DNA from: Enterovibrio sp045679545
GTDB taxonomy: Bacteria > Pseudomonadota > Gammaproteobacteria > Enterobacterales > Vibrionaceae
Assembly: GCF_045679545.1 (NCBI RefSeq)
Contig: NZ_CP166194.1
Coordinates: forward strand, 496,001-560,000
Reading direction: 5' to 3'
DNA: 64,000 nucleotides
Each line of letters starts with the position of its first letter. Within the stretch, counting starts at the first letter, position 1. The position numbers and the translations under genes were made by a program. This document shows, piece by piece, positions 59,699 through 64,000 of this stretch. Under the pieces are notes generated by a model. The model was given only the letters and a program-made list of their open reading frames with translations, made no database searches and had not been told where the DNA came from.

Positions 59699-59950
59699 AT
59701 GAATCAATCACTTTATCTTCGTCTAGCCGTATTATTTGTTCGTTTAGATATTAAGCATGAAGAAGCACAATGGCGAAAAGCCCATCGACGTATCCGTTAC
59801 GTCGGAGAGCCCATGTCTGAGCATTTACTGCGAGACATCGGTTTTGAGAAAGACGGCTTTTCTATCGGTCACACGGTAGCACCTCAATTTAAAGCACAAC
59901 GCGAAGTGGCACGTATGCGTCGACGGTTGAGGTTGAACCCCACCACGTAA
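59699..59950 (+). CDS. DUF1127-like small basic protein
   Basis: An 83-residue basic protein. The segment MSEHLLRDIGFEKDGF (about residues 39-54) matches the DUF1127 core (a hydroxyl/acidic residue, then LLRDIG). The sequence on either side is arginine-rich (RKAHRRIRY, RMRRRLRL). DUF1127 proteins elsewhere are small, often stress- or phosphate/RNA-related, but most have no defined function. The ATG has GGAG seven bases upstream; the frame is open 99 bases further 5', without a better start. A bidirectional terminator lies between it and the convergent tas gene. Confidence 0.65.
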   Translation: MNQSLYLRLAVLFVRLDIKHEEAQWRKAHRRIRYVGEPMSEHLLRDIGFEKDGFSIGHTVAPQFKAQREVARMRRRLRLNPTT

Positions 59951-59992
59951 CGAAAGGGGCTTTCTTGATGTTAGCCCCGATAAATACTCCCC

Positions 59993-60022
59993 AAAAAAAG
60001 CGCCTATCTAGGCGCTTTTTTT
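59993..60022. terminator. Bidirectional terminator between the DUF1127-like and tas genes
   Basis: AAAGCGCCTA-TC-TAGGCGCTTT has A's before and T's after it. A second stem AGGGGCT / AGCCCC without T's precedes it at about 59954-59978. Confidence 0.9.
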
Positions 60023-60039
60023 GATCGTTACAGCATGGG

Positions 60040-61074
60040 TTATGGGCAAGGGTTTGAGTATTTCGCACCCACTTCGTCAATGCGAACCAACAACTCTTCA
60101 GGTAATTGCAGATCAATCGATGCAATGTTGGTTTTCAATTGTTCAAGAGTGGTGGCACCAATGATGTTACTGGCGACGAAAGAGCGGCTGTTCACAAACG
60201 CCAATGCCATTTTTGCGGGGTCGAGTGAAAACTCATTGGCAAGATCGATATAGGCTTTCGTCGCCGCTTGTCCTTGTTCATTAAAGTATCGAGCAAAGCG
60301 CTCCCAACGTGTGCAACGCGCACCTTCGGGGCGAGCACCATTGAGATACTTGCCAGTTAGCACACCGAATGCCAACGGCGAATAAGCCAACAATTCAACA
60401 CCTTCTTGGTGGCTGATCTCTGACAGGCCGACTTCAAAGCTTCGGTTAAGCAAGTTGTAAGGGTTTTGGATAGACACAATTCGGCTCAGGCTGTGTTTTT
60501 CCGCCAATCGCAGGTAGCTCATCACTCCCCAGGGCGTTTCATTCGAGACACCGATATAGCGAATCTTCCCTTCACGAACGAGCTCAGATAAAGCATCCAA
60601 GGTATCGAGTAAGGTAACGCCTGATTTTTCATCTTGATGCTGATAATTCAATTGGCCAAAGCTGTTCACATGGCGTTGTGGCCAGTGAACTTGATACAAG
60701 TCGATGTAGTCAGTTTGTAGGCGAGCAAGGCTGTCATCAACGGCCTGACGGACGTTACGGCGATCGAGCGACATGTTATCTCGAATGTAAGGAACGCCAC
60801 GTGGGCCTGCCACTTTGGTGGCGATGATCACTTTGTCGCGCTTGCCTGATTTCTTCAGCCAGCTACCGATGTATTTTTCCGTTAAACCTTGGGTTTCTTG
60901 TGTGGGGGGAACGGCATACATTTCTGCCGTATCAATAAAGTTCACGCCAAGATCCAATGCTAATGACAGTTGCTCATGCGCATCAGCTTCTGAGTTTTGC
61001 TGACCAAACGTCATGGTACCGAGGCATATTTTACTGACGTCTAGGCTGGTATGAGGAAGAGTATGATATTGCAT
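60040..61074 (-). CDS. tas: Aldo/keto reductase Tas
   Basis: A 344-residue NADP(H)-dependent aldo/keto reductase closely related to E. coli Tas. The catalytic tetrad is readable: Asp and Tyr in FIDTAEMYAVPP (near residues 46-57), Lys in IIATKVAG (near 85) and His in YQVHWPQRH (near 129). The NADP-binding C-terminal region IIGATTLEQLKTNI is near residue 308. E. coli tas was found by its effect on starvation-associated behaviour of a tyrosine auxotroph; the physiological substrate is unclear. The gene lies near mutH, as in V. cholerae from memory. Confidence 0.93.
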   Translation of the reverse strand: MQYHTLPHTSLDVSKICLGTMTFGQQNSEADAHEQLSLALDLGVNFIDTAEMYAVPPTQETQGLTEKYIGSWLKKSGKRDKVIIATKVAGPRGVPYIRDNMSLDRRNVRQAVDDSLARLQTDYIDLYQVHWPQRHVNSFGQLNYQHQDEKSGVTLLDTLDALSELVREGKIRYIGVSNETPWGVMSYLRLAEKHSLSRIVSIQNPYNLLNRSFEVGLSEISHQEGVELLAYSPLAFGVLTGKYLNGARPEGARCTRWERFARYFNEQGQAATKAYIDLANEFSLDPAKMALAFVNSRSFVASNIIGATTLEQLKTNIASIDLQLPEELLVRIDEVGAKYSNPCP

Positions 61075-61353
61075 CCGTTCTCCTTGGATTGCGCTTATCG
61101 CTCAATGAGGAAAATTTGGCTCATTGTCGAGAGAAGAGGTTTGAACTTCCATCTTAGGAGATTTTGCCTCCGGTACAAGCCTCAAAATTGTGGGAAGGGT
61201 GTGTTACTTCAACTCGCAGAGCAAAAGGCAGCGAGTAAGGCGTGTCATGAGTGGAAATCACACCGTATAAACAGACATTTCATCAAGATAATTTGTCAGT
61301 CACTCCCATTTTTATACTAAAGTTAACATTTGGTTAACATGGTGGGAGGCGTG

Positions 61354-61653
61354 ATGAAACTCAAGCAATTAAAGAATTGGATACAGGCTCACCCTGATAA
61401 TGTGCCGCATTGCTATGTGGTGGCACATGCTGGTGGAGCACAACACATCGTGGAAGTGGAAGTTAGGCATCAACTAGAACCTTTGAGAGATGATAAAACC
61501 GATGAAGTGATGCACTTTGACAACATGGAGCAAGTCAGTGCCAAGCTGAAAAAGCTTGGTATTAGCAAGGTAACGATGCGTTTACTTGATCCTTATGATG
61601 AATTTGGTCCTGCCGATGCCTCGTGCAAAGAAGACATGGAGATCTCGCTCTAG
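61354..61653 (+). CDS. DUF6482 family protein
   Basis: A 99-residue cytoplasmic protein of the DUF6482 family, with no known function. The N-terminal MKLKQLKNWIQAHPDNVP and the later DNMEQVSAKLKKLGISKVTM (about residues 55-74) are the recognisable blocks, and the tail is acidic. The ATG at 61354 has GGGAGG five bases upstream; the longer frame adds eight residues. It converges on mutH, 45 bases away, with no strong terminator between. Confidence 0.7.
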   Translation: MKLKQLKNWIQAHPDNVPHCYVVAHAGGAQHIVEVEVRHQLEPLRDDKTDEVMHFDNMEQVSAKLKKLGISKVTMRLLDPYDEFGPADASCKEDMEISL

Positions 61654-61698
61654 CGGAAAAACGAATACGCCAACTGCAATAGACTCTGAATCTTTCAG

Positions 61699-62391
61699 TT
61701 ACTCGCTGTCTGGCAATAAGAAATGTCGGGCGAGTATCTTTGCTGTGAATTGAGTTCTCAAATAGAAACCGCGAGGCAAGGTTTTGATGGGTTGTCCTTT
61801 TGCGCCATAAGCCTCTGTTTTGATTTTACTGTGTGCCGCCTTTGGGCGTAACTGTAGAAACTCACCGTGTTTTGCAGAAATCTCATGTACTTTTCCGAGT
61901 ACAATGAATTCCATCAGTTCTTCCCAGTCAGCCTTTAATTGCTGCTCTTCTTTTTCTGAAGGTTGCCAAATAAGCGGCATCCCAACGCGACGCTCTGCTA
62001 AAGGTATTTCGCGTTCACCTTCAACGGGTACCCATAATACTTTGGATAACTTATTGCGGATGTGGCTATTTTCCCATGTCAGCCCGTGAACACCCGTTAG
62101 CGGCGCAACGCAGACGAAGGTGGTTTCTAGCGGTTTACCGCTATGACTGATCGGGATCGATTTCAGCTCAATACCAAGATCCTGAAAATCTTGCTCTGGC
62201 TTGCTTCCTGCTGTTGCCCCTAAGCAAGTTTCCAACAACATACCGACCCAACCTTTTTCGCGACGAAGATCCACAGGGCAGGTAATGCCTCGCTGTGCGG
62301 CAAGTTCGCCGAGTGGAAAGCCTGCCAATGCGTAAGCACGTTCGAGCAATTCGTGTTCGGTGTTTGGAGCAAGGATCATGCGGTCTACCAT
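61699..62391 (-). CDS. mutH: DNA mismatch repair endonuclease MutH
   Basis: A 230-residue methyl-directed mismatch repair endonuclease that nicks the unmethylated strand at hemimethylated GATC sites once activated by MutL. The catalytic residues are in SKPEQDFQDLGIELKSIP (Asp about 69, Glu about 76, Lys about 78), and the DNA-contact block RPLETTFVCVAPLTG-type sequence appears as KPLETTFVCVAPLTG near residue 86. The C-terminal TLPRGFYLRTQFTAKILARHFL is characteristic. Two ATGs four codons apart could start the protein. Its presence implies Dam methylation in this organism. Confidence 0.96.
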   Translation of the reverse strand: MVDRMILAPNTEHELLERAYALAGFPLGELAAQRGITCPVDLRREKGWVGMLLETCLGATAGSKPEQDFQDLGIELKSIPISHSGKPLETTFVCVAPLTGVHGLTWENSHIRNKLSKVLWVPVEGEREIPLAERRVGMPLIWQPSEKEEQQLKADWEELMEFIVLGKVHEISAKHGEFLQLRPKAAHSKIKTEAYGAKGQPIKTLPRGFYLRTQFTAKILARHFLLPDSE

Positions 62392-63008
62392 TCAGTCATC
62401 AACGCCAGAACGCTATCAGCCTCGCGTTCAAAACGCCAGTGTTGTATAGGGCAGACAATGCGATCATTGTAACCAGAAGCATGTTTAAAGGTTATCCACA
62501 AGGATCTGGCGAGAAACATGATTTTTTCGTTCATGGATGCATGTACAGTGCTTTTATCACCTTGATTACATAAGAATCGTACAGTATTGATGGTGAAACG
62601 TACGAATGGTGTGGGTAACTCTTCGTTTGGTGGATCTTTGAGCACTTAAAGATCTTCGCGATATTCTGATATCAAAACTTATGAGATTCATTATTCTTAC
62701 TGTTTTAACTTGATGATATTTATTGATTTATCTTGGTTTTTCGATTTTTGATTCTCATGGTAGAGCACCAATCCATGAAGGTTGTTGTCGGTTTAAAAGA
62801 TGTTCTTCACAAATCTATCCACAGAAAGCGTGAATAAATGTGCGTTTGGTCTCATCACCTTGTTTATAACTTAGGAGGAGTGTGTGTTTTATCCCTAAAG
62901 GCGGTTGGACTCCCCAAAAAATGCGTTTCATACACAATGTTTGTTTACCACTGTGTACATAGTGTGAAAAAATCACTGTTAATAGAGATTTATATTTGAG
63001 GTCGTCCA
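62392..63008. other. Intergenic region between mutH and rppH
   Basis: A 617-base gap between divergent genes. A GTG-started minus-strand ORF (62385-62645) runs into mutH but has no good ribosome-binding site and no recognisable family. AT content is high near 62650-62760. I see no RNA gene or terminator. Confidence 0.4.
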
Positions 63009-63536
63009 GTGATAGATGGCGATGGCTACCGTCCCAATGTTGGGATAGTAATATGCAACAGCCACGGTCAGGTTCTCTGGGCTCGTCGATATGGACAACA
63101 TTCCTGGCAATTTCCCCAAGGTGGTATTGATGATGGTGAAACGCCAGAACAAGCCATGTATAGAGAGTTATACGAGGAAGTAGGGCTCTCGAAAAAAGAC
63201 GTAAAGATCTTGGCGACAAGTCGCCATTGGTTGCGATACAAGTTGCCAAAACGTCTGGTTCGATGGGATTCAAAGCCAGTATGTATCGGGCAAAAACAAA
63301 AATGGTTTTTGCTCAAGCTGGAATGTGACGAGTCAAAAGTGAACATGCAACGGAGTGGTACGCCAGAATTTGATGGTTGGCGTTGGGTCAGTTACTGGTA
63401 TCCGGTTAGGCAGGTGGTGTCGTTTAAACGCGATGTTTACCGACGCGCAATGAAAGAATTTGCGGCGATTGCGATGCCTTTTCGTGAGCGAAAAGTGAAG
63501 CGCACTAAAGGTAAACGAGGTTCAACTAAAAACTAA
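63009..63536 (+). CDS. rppH: RNA pyrophosphohydrolase RppH
   Basis: A 175-residue Nudix hydrolase that removes pyrophosphate from the 5' end of transcripts and so starts RNase E-dependent decay. The Nudix box is complete: GGIDDGETPEQAMYRELYEE (residues 38-57), followed by VGL. The flanking blocks RYGQHSWQFPQGG and YKLPKRLVRWD match E. coli RppH closely. The start is GTG (reads MIDGDGYRPNVG), with a weak GAGGT upstream. The tail is short and basic. It is followed by ptsP after 21 bases, the usual gammaproteobacterial pairing. Confidence 0.97.
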   Translation: MIDGDGYRPNVGIVICNSHGQVLWARRYGQHSWQFPQGGIDDGETPEQAMYRELYEEVGLSKKDVKILATSRHWLRYKLPKRLVRWDSKPVCIGQKQKWFLLKLECDESKVNMQRSGTPEFDGWRWVSYWYPVRQVVSFKRDVYRRAMKEFAAIAMPFRERKVKRTKGKRGSTKN

Positions 63537-63557
63537 AGGAAGGCTTAGAGGGCGCCG

Positions 63558-64000
63558 ATGCTAACGAAACTGCGAGATATCGTAAATAACGTGGCGTCAT
63601 CCAGTGACGTTAAGCAAGCGCTCAATACTTTAGTGAGTGAAACCTGTTCAGCGATGGACACAGAGTGTTGCTCTGTTTACATCGCTGATCATGATCGTCA
63701 GGTCTATGAATTGATGGCCACCCAAGGCCTCAATGCTCAATCACGCCGTGTCGCGTTGTCTTTCAATGAAGGTCTCATTGGTCTTGTTGGCCGTCGCGCC
63801 GAACCTATCAATCTTGCCCATGCTAGCGGGCATATCGATTTCAAACACTTTCCTGATATCGGCGAAGACGTTTTCAATGCGTTTCTTGGTACTCCTATCA
63901 TTTATCGACGCCAAGTGCTCGGTGTGTTGGTTGTGCAGCAAAGAGACTCCCGTCAGTTTAATGAAAGCGAAGAGTCATTTCTTGTCACGCTTGCCGCACA
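63558..64000 (+). CDS. ptsP: Phosphoenolpyruvate-protein phosphotransferase PtsP, N-terminal part (cut by window end)
   Basis: The first 147 codons of PtsP (enzyme I-Ntr), the PEP-dependent phosphodonor of the nitrogen-related phosphotransferase system. The visible part is the GAF sensory domain: MLTKLRDIVNNVASS, AMDTECCSVYIADHDRQ (about residues 35-51), GLIGLVGRRAEPINLA and LGTPIIYRRQVLGVLVVQQR. In E. coli this domain senses glutamine and 2-oxoglutarate, linking it to glutamate synthase activity. The PTS domains lie beyond the window. AAGGAAGG and AGAGGG stand upstream of the ATG. Confidence 0.95.
   Translation, partial: MLTKLRDIVNNVASSSDVKQALNTLVSETCSAMDTECCSVYIADHDRQVYELMATQGLNAQSRRVALSFNEGLIGLVGRRAEPINLAHASGHIDFKHFPDIGEDVFNAFLGTPIIYRRQVLGVLVVQQRDSRQFNESEESFLVTLAA

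Noticed and set aside
62385..62645. GTG-started minus-strand ORF of 86 codons ahead of mutH
   Set aside because: No ribosome-binding site, no recognisable family, and it overlaps the mutH start; treated as noncoding pending conservation data.

Overview
The window is ordinary chromosomal sequence from a gammaproteobacterium of the Vibrionaceae type (a Vibrio, Grimontia or Enterovibrio relative). This rests on the ArcA/ArcB pair, a VpsR homologue directly after lysS, two glutamate synthase systems side by side, DUF3545 and DUF6482 small proteins, and proteins very close to E. coli TyrS, MtnN, GltBD, ThrABC, AceK, MutH, RppH and PtsP. Sampled GC is near 47%, apart from one AT-rich gene. I see no rRNA, tRNA, CRISPR array, prophage or complete insertion sequence. 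I found no previously undescribed multi-gene system; the unusual items are mostly regulatory or degenerate.

Layout, left to right. 1-633: end of tyrS. 676-2687: a small minus-strand operon (VOC protein, questin oxidase-like protein, flavodoxin-like gene broken by a stop codon) behind a promoter overlapped by three spaced palindromes. 2844-6094: TRIC-type channel, then mtnN-cobD-btuF (nucleoside salvage and vitamin B12). 6214-18482: two tandem gltB-gltD pairs, each gltB with a three-hairpin leader. 19069-25187: yhcC, a PAS-GGDEF diguanylate cyclase, arcB and convergent arcA. 25926-28840: RraA-family protein, a small outer-membrane-like protein, aceK. 29073-33950: thrL-thrABC with a classic attenuator. 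34030-37455: grcA behind an FNR-like site, nfo, ung, a hemerythrin-domain protein and a DUF3545 protein. 38084-43881: an AGCS symporter, yaaA, an AT-rich acyltransferase, a transposase remnant and a second AGCS symporter. 44121-50439: srmB, trmN6, brnQ, fldB, xerD, dsbC. 50630-55214: recJ, prfB (with its programmed +1 frameshift), lysS. 55408-58580: a secreted amidohydrolase and vpsR. 58668-64000: PACE efflux protein, a DUF1127-like protein behind a possibly frameshifted small gene, tas, a DUF6482 protein, mutH, rppH and the start of ptsP.

Themes: nitrogen and amino-acid supply (gltBD, thrABC, AGCS and BrnQ transporters), the oxygen/redox switch (arcAB, FNR-like sites at arcA and grcA), DNA repair (nfo, ung, recJ, mutH) and c-di-GMP/biofilm control (the GGDEF protein and VpsR). 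Tandem short repeats follow nfo, ung and recJ. Start sites were moved from the longest frame to the best ribosome-binding site or family start where the sequence allowed it. All family names rest on reading motifs and remembered homologues; no database search was run.
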